64,000 nucleotides of DNA from Pithys albifrons albifrons (Eukaryota; Chordata; Aves; Passeriformes; Thamnophilidae). The notes below the pieces were generated by a model. It made no database searches and was not told the origin of the DNA. It saw only the letters and a list, made by a program, of their open reading frames with translations. Positions within the stretch are counted from its first letter, which is position 1. The number at the start of each line of letters is the position of its first letter. Positions 11,176 to 22,096 of the stretch are shown piece by piece. A program made the translations under genes and the position numbers. The stretch covers positions 29,331,889 to 29,395,888 of the forward strand of contig NC_092497.1 in assembly GCF_047495875.1 (NCBI RefSeq), given 5' to 3'.

Positions 11176-11784
11176 TTAATGCTGAAAGTCTCCTTGATTA
11201 TCAACATTTATAATATTCACTGGATTTATTCCATTTTCTATTTGTTTCTGACGTGATACTGCTGTAACAAACAAATGTGAGGATTCCATTGCAGAATGGT
11301 GACTGACATCTGCTTTTACTAGAACTTCATAATACAGGAGATAAAAAACTGGAGTTACTATGCCAATAATCAACATTATCACTACCGCTGTCCACCATCC
11401 TATACCCCAGTCTGCTCCATAGTAAGGATCCTTGCTTTTTTTAGTTTTACCATCAGTTTCAAAACAGATCTGTTGGGCAGCTAAAGCAGAAACAACTTCA
11501 TTAAGATTCTCTCTCTTTGTATCATTACACTTCACTATTTCTTCTATATCTCGATCCACTTCTTTTAAGAAGTTGCCAGCAGTCTCATTAGCAGAGAATT
11601 TATCAGAAAGTAAAGTTTCCTGTACTTCCGGGGAACAGAGAGCAGGCCGAGGGACTGGTCGTCCTTTTGGAGAGACGTGTGTTTCAGTCAGGATACTGAA
11701 CTTTTTCACTGGAATTTTGACAGACCTCAGGGCAAAGAAATCTTGATCGTTGATAAGATTGTTAACTCTCTTGATATCTGCAAC
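11176..11784 (-). CDS. LYSMD3: LYSMD3 coding exon 2 (last)
   Basis: 202 codons plus stop, beginning [11 protein letters not shown] directly after the acceptor. It holds the second half of LysM, the juxtamembrane [13 protein letters not shown] region, the [23 protein letters not shown] membrane helix and a short tail ending in [10 protein letters not shown]. Confidence 0.93.
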   Translation of the reverse strand, partial: VADIKRVNNLINDQDFFALRSVKIPVKKFSILTETHVSPKGRPVPRPALCSPEVQETLLSDKFSANETAGNFLKEVDRDIEEIVKCNDTKRENLNEVVSALAAQQICFETDGKTKKSKDPYYGADWGIGWWTAVVIMLIIGIVTPVFYLLYYEVLVKADVSHHSAMESSHLFVTAVSRQKQIENGINPVNIINVDNQGDFQH

Positions 11785-13770
11785 CTAAAAACAGAAACAA
11801 CAGTTAAAACATCATAGCCCCATTGAAACAAAACTCTCTCAACAAATACTATATCCTTAAGAAACACAAGTCTTTTCTAAGGCTTTACTTTTGTTTTTTT
11901 AAGCCGATACCCGTTCAAGCGGTATGAAGTGAGAAGAGGTCAAAGACCAAATCTGACAGTAAGAAGGAAATTAATTATGAGGTAACCAACCTCTTCAGAC
12001 AAGAAGACTGAAAATCACTTCACACATACATATTTACCTAATGTGTTCATCCATCAGCTGCCAACTATGCCTGTGAAATCAATGAGACTTTACCTCCGTG
12101 TTTTCAAATTATGTAAATTACTGAGTTCCTAATTAAATTGAAAACTTCTGAGTAAGGAATATTACAAATTATGAGCTTCCAATTTATCTAGACACAGCTG
12201 TGCTTTTTGCTGCTTCTGGGAGCTAAGAAGAAACGAACTATTACTTAGAACTGTCTTCCATGCTACCCAAGTCAGCCCTCCCCTTTCCCTACTCTTGCTC
12301 AAAAATGAATCTCATTTTGCTCTCAATAAATTCAGATTTTAAATCTAATCCCTACTCTGCAAGGTGCCTTTGGATAATCATTGGCTTCATTCTGACACAG
12401 TAACTCCCTCAACACAGAAGGCACAGCCACTAACTCCACCATAATGAAGTCCTTCCAAATCAGTGCTCTTCGGCAACACCTGTGATACACACAGGAATTA
12501 CACCCATTTTAAGATGCACTGTACACAAGTTCACATCAACTTTGAAACATGAAAAAGTATTGCAGTTTTTATGATAGTACATTTGTTACATGCCCCACAC
12601 TGTCTGCCAAATGCAGTGGTTAGTGATTCCACCACATTGGAAGTTGTATTTTCTGCCTAAAACCCTAGGATTGCTCTTCCACATTCTCTTGAATTTCCAA
12701 GAAACATCGTGACTCTGTTATCTTTCCTCTCTTATTGAGGCCTGATCTAGGAAACCTGCTCAAAATACCCAACTGCAGAGGGCTGTGAGGCCCAGAATTG
12801 GTTAATGAGGCTAAGGTCTGTCATGATTAGGCAACAGTTATGTTAAGACTTTAGTACTCAAGCTAACAACAGGAGGCCCCCAATTCTGTTTCCGCTCGAA
12901 GAATTAGATGATAGCAAAATCCAAATATGGCTTTTGAATTTGACCTTTTGGCATCTGCGCACATAGCAGTCAGTCCCACCAGCACACGCAGCTCATTTCA
13001 TGTTAAAACTGGAAATATGAACCATGATAGACGGCACTGCCTTAATTAGTAGGTGAGCAGCCAAAATTGCTGGGTAGGCAGAACATGCGCCAGACTAAGG
13101 TAAGAACCGAGCTAGAAGGAGTGAGCACCAAAAAGAGTGCACAGGGGCAGAAGGCTCCCAACGGCACAACATCTTCAGGCTTAAAATATTTAGACAATTC
13201 AGCAGAGTTCAAAAAGCCTACAGTTTCCCCCGCACTTTAATGGAATTAGGGCTCCACACAAACCCTTACGATGGTTCAGCAACAGACCCACTCATCAGTC
13301 TGACAGCGGGGATGGCACTGGGAGCGCCGACCTTTGACTGTAACCTATAGTCTCAGAGACAGCGTCACAAGCAAAGCCACGCACTTGTTCCTTGCGTTTC
13401 CATGAGCTTTAGAGGGAGAAGCCCCCATACTGGGAGCTGCCACACGGGCACTTTGACGTCATTTTCCCCTGCTGGGGCCGCGGCGCCCTCGGCCGGGCCC
13501 GGCCCTTACCGAGCAGCAGAACTGCAGCGCGATGGCGTTCAGCGTGTCCCCCTCGCCGATGTCCTTCGTCAGCAGCACGATGTCATCCAGCCTGTCCCTC
13601 GAAGCGCTGCGCCGGACCTTCTCCCTGCCCCGCGGCCGCAGCTCCGACAACTCGCCCTCCTCCTCCGGGCCGTCGCTCTCCGCGCTGCCTAGGGGACACA
13701 GGTGGCCGCCGGAGGCCGGCTGCGCCACGGCGGGCGCGAGCGGGACGGTGCCTGGGGCCCTGCCGGCCAT
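11176..13770 (-). CDS. LYSMD3: LysM and putative peptidoglycan-binding domain-containing protein 3
   Basis: LYSMD3 is a single-pass membrane protein with an N-terminal LysM domain; vertebrate members are reported at the Golgi and plasma membrane and linked to glycan (chitin-type) recognition. Two coding exons join at phase 0 to give 289 residues. The start at 13770 (MAGR) was chosen because the family begins MAGR; the frame stays open 18 codons upstream. Residues ~35-55 are acidic, followed by a basic REKVRRS patch. LysM spans about 63-107 ([30 protein letters not shown]...[10 protein letters not shown]), split by the intron. A conserved [10 protein letters not shown] stretch precedes [13 protein letters not shown]. 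The membrane segment is about 217-239. The C-terminal tail is somewhat shorter than I recall for mammals. It lies head-away from ADGRV1 and starts in a CpG island. Confidence 0.95.
11785..13509 (-). other. LYSMD3 intron
   Basis: Intron of about 1.7 kb between GTAAGG (donor, at 13509) and gtttctgtttttag (acceptor, at 11785) on the minus strand. No repeat or second gene was recognised in it. Confidence 0.85.
13510..13770 (-). CDS. LYSMD3: LYSMD3 coding exon 1
   Basis: 87 codons from ATG (13770-13768) to TCG before a GTAAGG donor. It encodes the low-complexity N-terminus and the first half of the LysM domain. It is GC-rich, lying within the CpG island. A further in-frame ATG exists upstream at 13824 (MEGAAAVV...), which would add 18 Ala/Val/Pro-rich residues not expected from other vertebrates. 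Confidence 0.9.
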
Positions 13771-14234
13771 GCTCCGCGGGCGGCCCGGCCCTGACACTGG
13801 CACCACAGCCGCGGCGCCCTCCACCTCCTCCGCAGCGTTCGCCGGCTTCGCCGCCCGAGCAGGGGAGGGTAAAGGGAAGGCGGGGCGCGGCAGCGCCCCG
13901 CTCCGCGGCCCTGCTGCCCCCGCCCCTGGCCCTGGCCCTTACCCGGCCCTGCTAGCCCCGCCGCGCCCCGCCCAGCCCGCCTTGAACGGCCTTGCTACGA
14001 CCCTACTCCGCCCTGCTCTGCTCCCGCACGGCGCGACCCGCGGACCTGCACGGTCCTGCTGCCCCCGCCCCGCACGGCCCGGCCCGGCCCGGCCCGCAAT
14101 GGCCGCGTCTCCGCCACGTCTGCAGTCCCGGGCCGACCCGGCCGCGCCGCCCTCTGAGGGCGCGGGAGGCGCCGCCAGGCCCGGCCGTGCGGCCCGCAGG
14201 GGCTGACGTGCGGGGGCACGAGCCCGGCCCTCCT

Positions 14235-14325
14235 GCCAGAGCCCGGCCCCGCCACCCGACCCGGCCCCGCCACCCGACCCGGCCCCGCCGACGACCCGGC
14301 CCCGCCGCCCGACCCGGCCCTGCCG
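14235..14325. repeat. GC-rich tandem repeat in CpG island
   Basis: About four to five imperfect copies of an 18-base unit, CCCGACCCGGCCCCGCCA, with one interruption (GACGACCC). It is strand-asymmetric, with C runs on the plus strand. Confidence 0.85.
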
Positions 14326-14420
14326 CAGCGAGCGCCGTCGCTGGGCCACTCTCGGTCCCGCGGCCCGGCGCTGCCGGGCGGGGAAGCGCTTCCACCTCCC
14401 GTTCCCCCAGAGCCGCCCGT

Positions 14421-17400
14421 GTGCCAGGCCTGCCGTGGGGTTTTCTTTTTACTAACATCGCTCTTGCTGATCCTTTTTCTGAAGGCACGGTGGCTGCTCG
14501 GGTACGAAGCCGCCATGTATTTTATTTGGGCCAGTCAGACGACCTTTCTGAGACCCCGTTTTTGCTTGTTGGTGTTTGCAGCTCCCGCACATTCTGTACC
14601 TTTTCAGTCCTGCACTGCTGCGCCCTCAGAAGGTCCCAGGCAGCTTCTCTTTACCCCTCACCTGTCGCCTCCGGACTAGGCTGCCGAGGTACAGCCGTGC
14701 AGCCCATGTTGGTGTATGTTTTTCACGAGAGAAACGGTCTATTAAGCCCTGTAGGTATTTCAACTTCCCCTGCTAAAGTCATTTTCACTGTAAAAGACTG
14801 GAAGCAGCTGTTTGGGTGCTGAGGAAATAGACTTTCTAGTCTAACTAGTAAATTAAACCTACTGTGGATTTTTCCTAACTCAGCATTAGAAGGAAGTTTT
14901 TGATTACACCAAGTACAGCATTCCTTACAAAAACGGACAGGTCCAAGGTTAAGCTAAATATGTAATAAAAAACGATTGCATGTTTGCTAAAGACAAATGC
15001 GTTTGCAAGTCTGGTTCCCATAACGATTAAAGTAATTTTAAATAATGCATTTTTTCCTTTTGTTTTTGAGCTGTGTTATACAATGTTTCCAGACTTTTCT
15101 GAACACCCAAAGTGGCTAGAAATGTGTTTGGCATTTACAAAGAAAAATTTTTTTATGGCTTTAGTTTTGCGAACTGGATGACTTGAGTCTGAGGACATAA
15201 ACCTAAGAGCTAAGGATTGTGTGGCTCTATTAAGTGTGACATTCACAGCCACAGAAGCTTAACTGGAGCCACATTTCCAGGCACTGTCAAGGTACAGTGT
15301 GTTCTTGTGACTCAGGCAATTTTAAAGGTAAATATATATATTTTTTTAATCTATACACATACATATATTGGTACCTAAATCAGTGTCCAATTGTGAATGA
15401 GAGGTGGATCAATTAAAATGAAAGTATTAATAAGGCTGTCTAGGTACTCTCTAGCCAAATAGCATCAATAAGAAAAGCAGTACCTTTTGCGTAGACATTC
15501 TGTCAAGAACATGGATTTTCTGTGTTGTAAGAGAAGGTTTGCCTGAAAGAATATGGATATTCTCAGGTACATGCTGTCAGTAAGCATAAAATAACAAGCT
15601 GGCCTTATCAGGGGGGTCTGAACACCGCCCTTTGCAGAGAAGCATGGAACAGTACTAACATTTAAACAGAATTTCCTTCCAGCAGGAAGTTGGGCCCAGC
15701 TAGTAGAAGCTAATTTCAGGCTTTCTTACTCTGCATTCGTTAAAGTATTGCAGCAGATGCCAAGCGTAATTAGAATTTCCTCAACCCAAAGTTTCTTACA
15801 AGTCAAGAGACTATTTCTAACCTAACCAGAGGTATTTTCTTGGCATTTAGACCCACATAACATTTTCCTTGTTGAGTGTTCTAGGTGTGGTTTCTCCTGG
15901 AAGGCTCAATTTCTTCTTTTATAGCATCTTCCCAATCAAAGCCTGCTCAGAAATAAGCCATTTATTTTTATCATGGGTCAGATGCACAGCTTGTGCTGAT
16001 TAACATAGCTGCATTGAAGGCTTGGATACAGCCTCACATAAAAGCCTGTGTCCAACAAAGACAAGCTTGGACTGTCATTACATGACAGATGTGAGAAATA
16101 CTAGTTGAAGTTCCAGAATGATTTTATGTCTTTCTGGGGATGCCAAATGCAAGTAGAATGAATCTTCCACCAGCTGTATTTCCAGAAAGAGCACTCTTCA
16201 AGATTATAAAATGGAATTAATTTCCCATAAACCCTGAGTTTTCTTATGGGATCTCAAATTGAAGAAAATTAATATTAACTTTGCGAATGAGGATTTCATC
16301 TATTAAGAGGGGTCGTGCCACATCTGGCAAGGAATAACTGCGGTACCAAACAGTTTTGTTTTGCTTTTTAAAGAAAGCTTTCAGTAATAGAAGTGAAACA
16401 ACTGTAGTTGTCCATAGCTGGGAAACTGATGACTGAGACCCTATTGATGCTGTTGAAAGACTGTTTTATGAGACCCTTCTGGGTGGTGTGTGGACCCGGA
16501 GAGGAGTTTGATGGCAGACTTCATATGCAGCGATGTCTGCAGCAGTGTCTAAGGATTGTCCCATCATACACCACTAATGGCATATCCTTTTGAAGGTTTT
16601 CTTGAATCTTTGGGTGGTGAGGCTGCAGAAAAGATCAGGACAGGGAATTTCACTATTTCTTTTGTCTAAAGAGGTGTGCCATCAGGTCAAAAAAGAACTG
16701 CTGAAGCAGCACTCTGCCTTAGAGGGCGAAAGAAAGTACTGGAGTTTGCTTTGACCCTGCTACACCCGTGTGTAACCATTTGTAACTACTGACATTTTCC
16801 CATCAATAACAAAAGAGTATATTCCAAACCTGATGAACAAGACTGGAGCTGCCATGAATGATAATAGGGATACAGCCTTTCTCCATCCCCGCCTAAGTTA
16901 CTTTGCATATCCTAATAGTGCATTCTTAATGAGGAACAGGGTCAGTGTTAATCACTCCATGGCATTCCAACAGCAAAAGCATGGATCTGTACCACATTCC
17001 CCTTGGTCATGTTATGTCTTATATGGCCTGATCAGAGCTAGGAAGTTAAGCATACACATAGGAATATTCAAAAGATCTTAAGAAATTAATAGAAAGGAAT
17101 TTTAAAGGGAGGGCTAGTATAACTTGCTAGTGATTTTTAATTAAAAAATTCCCAAAGATATTCTTTCCATCTCGAAACTACCTACATGTCATGTGCCACC
17201 ACTGTTTTTGTAAGTCACTATATAATTTTGGACCACAGGTCTAGATTTGCATTTAGATTGCTACTGTCAAGTATCCAATATTTTAATTGCTTGAGTGACA
17301 TGATAAGTTATGACTCATGTAGAGATTCACTCAGAATTAAATGTACAGCCTTTGTCTGTCTTTGTTTCCCTGCTAATTACTTGGAAATGGTAGTAAAATT

Positions 17401-19085
17401 GTAGGAAATAATAATATCAAGGTAAATCTGCACTCCAGTGGAGACCAAATAAAGTTATTAAGCTTTAACTGTAAAAAGCAGTAAGAGGAACTACTTAAGA
17501 ACACCAGAAGTATGTGACAAATAATGCTAAACCTACAGGCACTGTGTGGTCTATTCTCCAGTGGAAATGTTTGCATGTACACATTTAGCTCTAAGGATGA
17601 AATCATTTGGGTTGGAAAAGAGACAGTAAGATCATTGAGTCCAACCACTGATCCTCAAAACTAGCAGAAACTGGTTTTAGGTAGCAAAGCTCCAACTCGA
17701 AACATGGGTCAAAAATGACCACAACATTTAATTCTTTAATTTAGTATTCTTATGGTTTTAATGAGAATAAATGAAACATTATCATTGAACTGAGACTGTA
17801 TTTTCCCTATTTTATACTTCGCATATTTGCTATTTCCCTTTGGTCACTCAACAGGAATCAATTACTTTTAAAATTAATGCTACTTGAATGTAACGTGTAT
17901 TCATAATAGAAATATGCTATGTGCCTTCCAATGCAGCCAGTAGCACGCATTGGTTGTTTGATATTTAGTTTTCAAAAAACTGTAAAGAACTGCATATTTG
18001 CTTCTGATTTATGTTTTACGTTGCTTAAGTATCCTCTGAATAAGAAAATCTATCAGTTATGATAAAACCAGTATGAAAAAATGGAACAGAGGTTCCTGAA
18101 AATTTCTTTCAAACTATTCATAGATAGATTTTTCTGTAAGATTGTGGATTCCTTCCTATTTGTATACTTCTATTGATGAATAAATATTTCGCTAGTGTGA
18201 TAAGTGAAGTGTTTTGGGTTTTTTCTTGTTTTGTTGTTTGTGGGGTTTTGTTACTGTTTGGGGTTTTTGTTTTCAAGATTACCATAGATTACTTCCTGTT
18301 TTTACTGGATGGTTTTGACTGTAATGAAATCTAGAAATAGCTGTTACTTTTTCACACGTTTTCACTGAGTAAAATAAAGAACCGTTTAGATATTCATCTT
18401 GTTTTCTCTCTGAGGGAATTTTTGCACTGCCCTGGAGCCTTTACCACATTTGTTTTTAATTAATTAAACATTCGGAATTTGTTGTCTTCTATTCGCTGCT
18501 TTGTTTAGACCCTTGGGTTTGGGCAACTTGGTTTCTCTGGATCCTCTGTGGGTTCTAGCATTGTTTTTAAAATGTGGACATCAGTATTTACGCAACTTCA
18601 GGTATCCTCCCTGTTGGTGCTTCACGCAAAAGTAAATGACTCCACCACCCCAACTACTAGTCACTAATCTATTGTTTATGTATCTGAAGATCACACTTGT
18701 TTTTTGTTTTTTTTTTTCCCCTGGTTACAGAAACACATTGGGCACTTACGATGAGCTGTTTCTCTGCTTGAGTTTCTTCAGATGAATACGATTCAGAAGA
18801 CCTCTATTTTAGCTTTGAAGGTATTCAGCAGAGCTAACATGATTTATTTTAATGGAGCTTACCAGGTGAGCTGTATCAATGTAATGCTGTCATTTCCTTT
18901 CTGCTAATACTGACATAGCAAACATCCAGTTGTGATTTTTATATTTACAGGGAGAGAGTGTTGAGCAGCAGATCTATTTTTAACCCTTGTTAAACTATGT
19001 AATACAAATATTTTCATTTGTTCATAATGAAATGTTTTGGCAACAACCAAAGATAGTCACGTCTCCACCTGATCCCCTCTTGCAG
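14421..19085. other. Intergenic sequence upstream of LYSMD3
   Basis: AT-rich DNA with no convincing gene. It contains a short CR1 tail (17600-17655) and T/G-rich tracts near 18200-18290. Small open frames are short and lack splice context. Confidence 0.6.
17600..17655 (-). mobile_element. CR1 LINE 3' tail fragment
   Basis: The plus strand reads gaaatcatttgggttggaaa, then agatcattgagtccaacc. This is the reverse complement of the avian CR1 3' end (gttggactcaatgatctt...ttccaacccaaatgattt). The 5' extent to the right is unclear. Confidence 0.75.
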
Positions 19086-19330
19086 TTGTCGGTGATGGGA
19101 AATGGGATTTATCCTAAGACAAGAAGACCAAGTGGAAGTTGCAGGAGGAATGGGGGAGCTGTGATTATTGCAATTGACTTTGGTACACACAGGCCTACAA
19201 AATGGTATAATATACTGCTGGAGAGTGGGCTAACACGGAAAACTGTCTTTGGAGGTTTCAGGGAGCTTCCAGTGGGGATGCCTGCAGGGTATATCCAGCC
19301 TGAAAGCAGGGAACACTTACTTTTGGATGG
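19086..19330 (+). CDS. Possible spliced exon of unknown gene
   Basis: The block is open, and part of a 115-codon frame that starts upstream. It is flanked by a strong-looking acceptor (tgatcccctcttgcag) and donor (gatgg|gtaagt). The frame reads GGAVIIAIDFGTHRPTK and later GGFRELPVGMPAGYIQPES. AIDFGT recalls the phosphate-1 loop of actin/Hsp70-fold ATPases such as HSPA12, but the following residues do not. No neighbouring exon was found. It may be a chance frame, a lncRNA exon or a degraded retrocopy. Confidence 0.25.
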
Positions 19331-19734
19331 GTAAGTAAAAGCACGAAGATCCAGTCACATATGGAGATAAAATCTAAAGTAGCTCCATAGGTGCTTTATT
19401 GCTTTGGAATTCTACATTCTGTGAGGCCAGAGACTGCAAACCTGTATGTTTGTTGCTGAACCTGCTGAACCCTTTAGACCCCCTTCGGTCATATACTGCA
19501 TTGTCAATATTTCGATTCTATATTACCAAAAACCCTAATCATAGTAATTCTCATTATCAGTGCCATACTTCTTGTGCCTGACCGAGAGTCTTCTCTCTAC
19601 TACTCTGCTACAAGCATGAATTTTATTCATACCTACTACCAGCAGAATGCGTTTTAAGATCTACCAGCTAGTTTTTAATCGATTTAAAAACACTGCACTG
19701 CTTCCTAGCATTGCATAGTGTCTTTATCATGATC

Positions 19735-20305
19735 ATGTGATGTAAGGGGGGTACTTTTAATTTAGATGATCAATGGAGCATAGAGGGGTGAAAAAGTACA
19801 AAAGTACATGCTGAGAAACTAAGCAAAGTAGTATACAAAGTAACTGTATAAAGCTAGATGTTCTCCATTATCAAGGCCGTGTTCCTCTCTGACTTGGCTG
19901 CATGCATGAGAACACAGTGATGAAGGTCAGTACAGGGGGGTGAGGAAGGTAATGATGGGAGGAAGAATAGGTGGGCAGGGTTCTTACGACCACTACCCAA
20001 GAGACGAGCATGCGCAAACTGTTGCTACTTATGTAATTAATAGGCAGCGTTTGGCTGCCTCCCAGGCATCACATTATACTGCGTACTGGCCCTATATAGT
20101 GTAATGAGTAGCCAATAAATAAGGACACCAGAAGTGGGGGACCTGAGCAACACCTATCCTTCCAGTGAGCCCGTGTTAGCTCCGCGGGGATGCCCGCTAA
20201 GCTTGGATGCTGTCCAGCTTCTGCCGATCCTGGTAGTCCTGGCCTGTCTGCTCGAGGAAGCATCAGGAAGTAACTGCTGCAGCATCAACTATATCTCAAC
20301 AATAC
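19735..20305 (+). repeat. Possible solo LTR, plus orientation
   Basis: The arrangement fits an avian LTR: an AT-poor U3-like stretch, a TATA box (cctatatagt, 20091-20100), AATAAA about 15 bases downstream (20114-20119), then a GC-richer U5-like part ending near tctcaaca. Placing AATAAA just ahead of the presumed start site is typical of alpharetrovirus-type LTRs. The edges are guesses and no target duplication was confirmed. Confidence 0.4.
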
Positions 20306-20833
20306 AGTATCCTTTTGTATCCTGTATGAGTATTAAGAATTTTGGTTCTTATAGTCTCTCTTTGCTAACCTGTCTTAAAAATATTAAGAAATTTACTCTT
20401 GTTTTACTTCAATGAACTACTATCATAACAAAAAAACCTTATAACTGTTATTGTGTATCTTTATCTTTATTCCAGGCATGTATTCAAAACGAACTGTTAC
20501 ATGTGATTAAAAACTAAGTCTTCCAACACTTGAGTTCTGCTATATCAGACCAATACTGTCATTCAAATTATAGTCTATTGGAATTAAACAAGCCCTGCCT
20601 CTCCCAGCATGGCATCTCCCAGCACTCTCTGCAGCCATCAAGGCTCCAGCTCCCTGCACCCACCCCCAGGCACCTGCACCCACACGGCCCATGGCACCCT
20701 GGCACCAGCACCCTCAGCCCCAAGCCCCCGACCCTGCCCAGCACAGCCTGCGCTGCCCACCCCACGGTCACCCTGAGTGGGGACATGGGACAGCGCCCGC
20801 TGCCAGCAGCAGCAATCCGGGCAGGGCAGGGAT

Positions 20834-20864
20834 ATCGGTGGATTATTGTTGTCCACCGATATGG
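20834..20864. repeat. Inverted repeat at the LTR-like element edge
   Basis: An arm of at least 10 bases (atcggtgga, extended by flanking at) and its complement tccaccgat surround a 9-base spacer ttattgttg. It sits at the minus-strand 3' end of the element and may be a foldback made at insertion. Confidence 0.8.
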
Positions 20865-21493
20865 TGAATAGGAGCGGCACTCCTAGGAGCAGGGCTCGAA
20901 GAGCAATAGGATATGTTCTCGAGGGACAAGCTCCTTCGAAGCTCAGGGGAGGCTCCTCCCGCTCCCAACCCGGCGATGATTCCCCAAAGGAAGAGGTCCA
21001 CACGAGTCGAGAGTCCACGAAGAGAAGCGAAGTTTATTGGTGTGCCCAGACTTATATAGGGTAACATGGGACTTTCTAGAACAGGGACGGAGTAAGGGGA
21101 GGAGAAAGGGAGGAGCAACACACCCCATTGGGCAGCATGCAAATTAAGGGGAGGAACAAAGGAAGAACCAATGGGAGAACTGGGTTTAAACATAACCTTA
21201 TAAGGAATATGGTGCACTGCACCAAACAGGGGCCAATCAGGAGAAGGTTGGCGGGAAAATGCCCTAAGGGTCTGTGGGAAGGAGAAACCTGGACAGGGAT
21301 GACTAAGGGAAAACGACTAGGGTAGCCATCTTGGAGTACATAACAACTAAACTGGGGAAACATCCCCATAGTCCTGATTCAGCCGCTTCAGGGGTTCTCC
21401 AGGTTCTTGGATCTCTGCGTCCTCATCTACCCAGCGCTTATAATATTTTTGCCATTTAATAAAGTCCTCATCTACTTGGTCTCCTCCGACACA
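20834..21493 (-). mobile_element. LTR-like element 1, inserted in copy A
   Basis: Comparison with copy B (gcagggcagggatgacctcg) shows that the sequence between 20833 and 21494 is extra and flanked by the duplicated target GGGAT (up to CAGGGAT). On the minus strand it starts TGTGTCGGAGGAGAC. It has TATA (cctatataag, near 21051-21060) and AATAAA (21033-21038) 20 bases on, as in avian retroviral LTRs. Near its minus-strand 5' end an open frame reads WQKYYKRW and DEDAEIQEPG. The same block recurs at 59580-60308. Confidence 0.8.
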
Positions 21494-21946
21494 GGGATGA
21501 CCTCGCCTGCCTTTGGGCTCTGCCACGGCCCAGGGCAGTGCCAGGAGAATGGCAAGCAAAACACAGAGATCTTGGAGCCCCAAAGCCTTCAACAACAGTC
21601 CCTGCAGCTCGTAAAGCTTCTCCCCGGGTGCCATGCCCAGCCATTCCCAAGGCAGCCACAGACTTTGGGCCATGCATAGGGATTTTGCAGCCCTATGGGC
21701 TGAGCCCTGCTCTGGGCCCAGCATTGCCTTTGGCTGCAGCAGCAAGGGCAGCAGAAGGTTTGCTGCCTGCTCTGGGGGCAGCAGCGCAGGGGCCACTCCT
21801 GGCAGCTGCTGTGCCCAGTCCTGGCCTGTCAGCAAACACAGGGCTGCCACAGCTAGGGACAGCCGGCATTTCCTCTTCCTATCCTTTGCTCGTTGCAATG
21901 CATCTGGGGGCTCCTGCATTACTTTGTTTCCCCCAAAGATCTTCAT
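21347..21946 (-). CDS. Fusion open frame across LTR-like element and duplicated unit
   Basis: A 199-codon minus-strand frame starts MKIFGGNKVMQEPP and runs through the duplicated unit. It includes LCVLLAILLALPWAVAEPKGRRGHPC and then enters the LTR-like element at CVGGD, ending DYGDVSPV. The copy B frame lacks the element and continues differently after GHPC. The hydrophobic stretch starting after MLKALG in copy B resembles a signal peptide. There is no homology I recognise, and expression is unproven. It is most simply a frame that happens to stay open across an insertion. Confidence 0.25.
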   Translation of the reverse strand: MKIFGGNKVMQEPPDALQRAKDRKRKCRLSLAVAALCLLTGQDWAQQLPGVAPALLPPEQAANLLLPLLLQPKAMLGPEQGSAHRAAKSLCMAQSLWLPWEWLGMAPGEKLYELQGLLLKALGLQDLCVLLAILLALPWAVAEPKGRRGHPCVGGDQVDEDFIKWQKYYKRWVDEDAEIQEPGEPLKRLNQDYGDVSPV

Positions 21947-22096
21947 CCAGAAAGAAAGATTGGTTTTCCAATGAGTTCAACCTTCCTAATGTTTCTTTCC
22001 TTTCTTTCTGACTAAGGAGCAGTACGGGCTGAGGTTCATGAGTGTCCTGACACTCTCCAACTCCTATCTGTGCAGCCACAGCCCCGGGATGCCACA

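Larger units (their letters stand above)
13440..14420. promoter_or_regulatory. CpG island / LYSMD3 promoter region
   Basis: Dense CpG and GC content in otherwise AT-rich flanks, overlapping the first LYSMD3 coding exon and extending about 650 bp upstream of its start codon. Long open frames on both strands here reflect base composition (Ala/Pro/Arg/Gly-rich) and are not genes. No TATA box was seen near the LYSMD3 start, as usual for CpG-island promoters. Confidence 0.85.
20592..21806 (-). repeat. Local duplication, copy A (split by LTR-like insertion)
   Basis: 20592-20833 and 21494-21806 together match copy B (22097-22650) closely. For example, ctctcccagcatggcatctc and ggccactcctggcag occur in both. 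Between the halves sits a 658-660 bp LTR-like element. The GC-rich unit has an open frame on the minus strand in copy B, including the hydrophobic LCVLLAILLALPWAVAEPKG, and the same residues occur here. The origin of the unit is unknown. Confidence 0.85.

Noticed and set aside
13402..14822. Several long overlapping open frames on both strands in the CpG island
   Set aside because: They are Ala/Pro/Arg/Gly-rich composition frames without splice context or family resemblance. Only the LYSMD3 frame is supported.
16408..16760. Protein-like stretch that could be an old pseudogene
   Set aside because: Frame breaks quickly and no family could be named.
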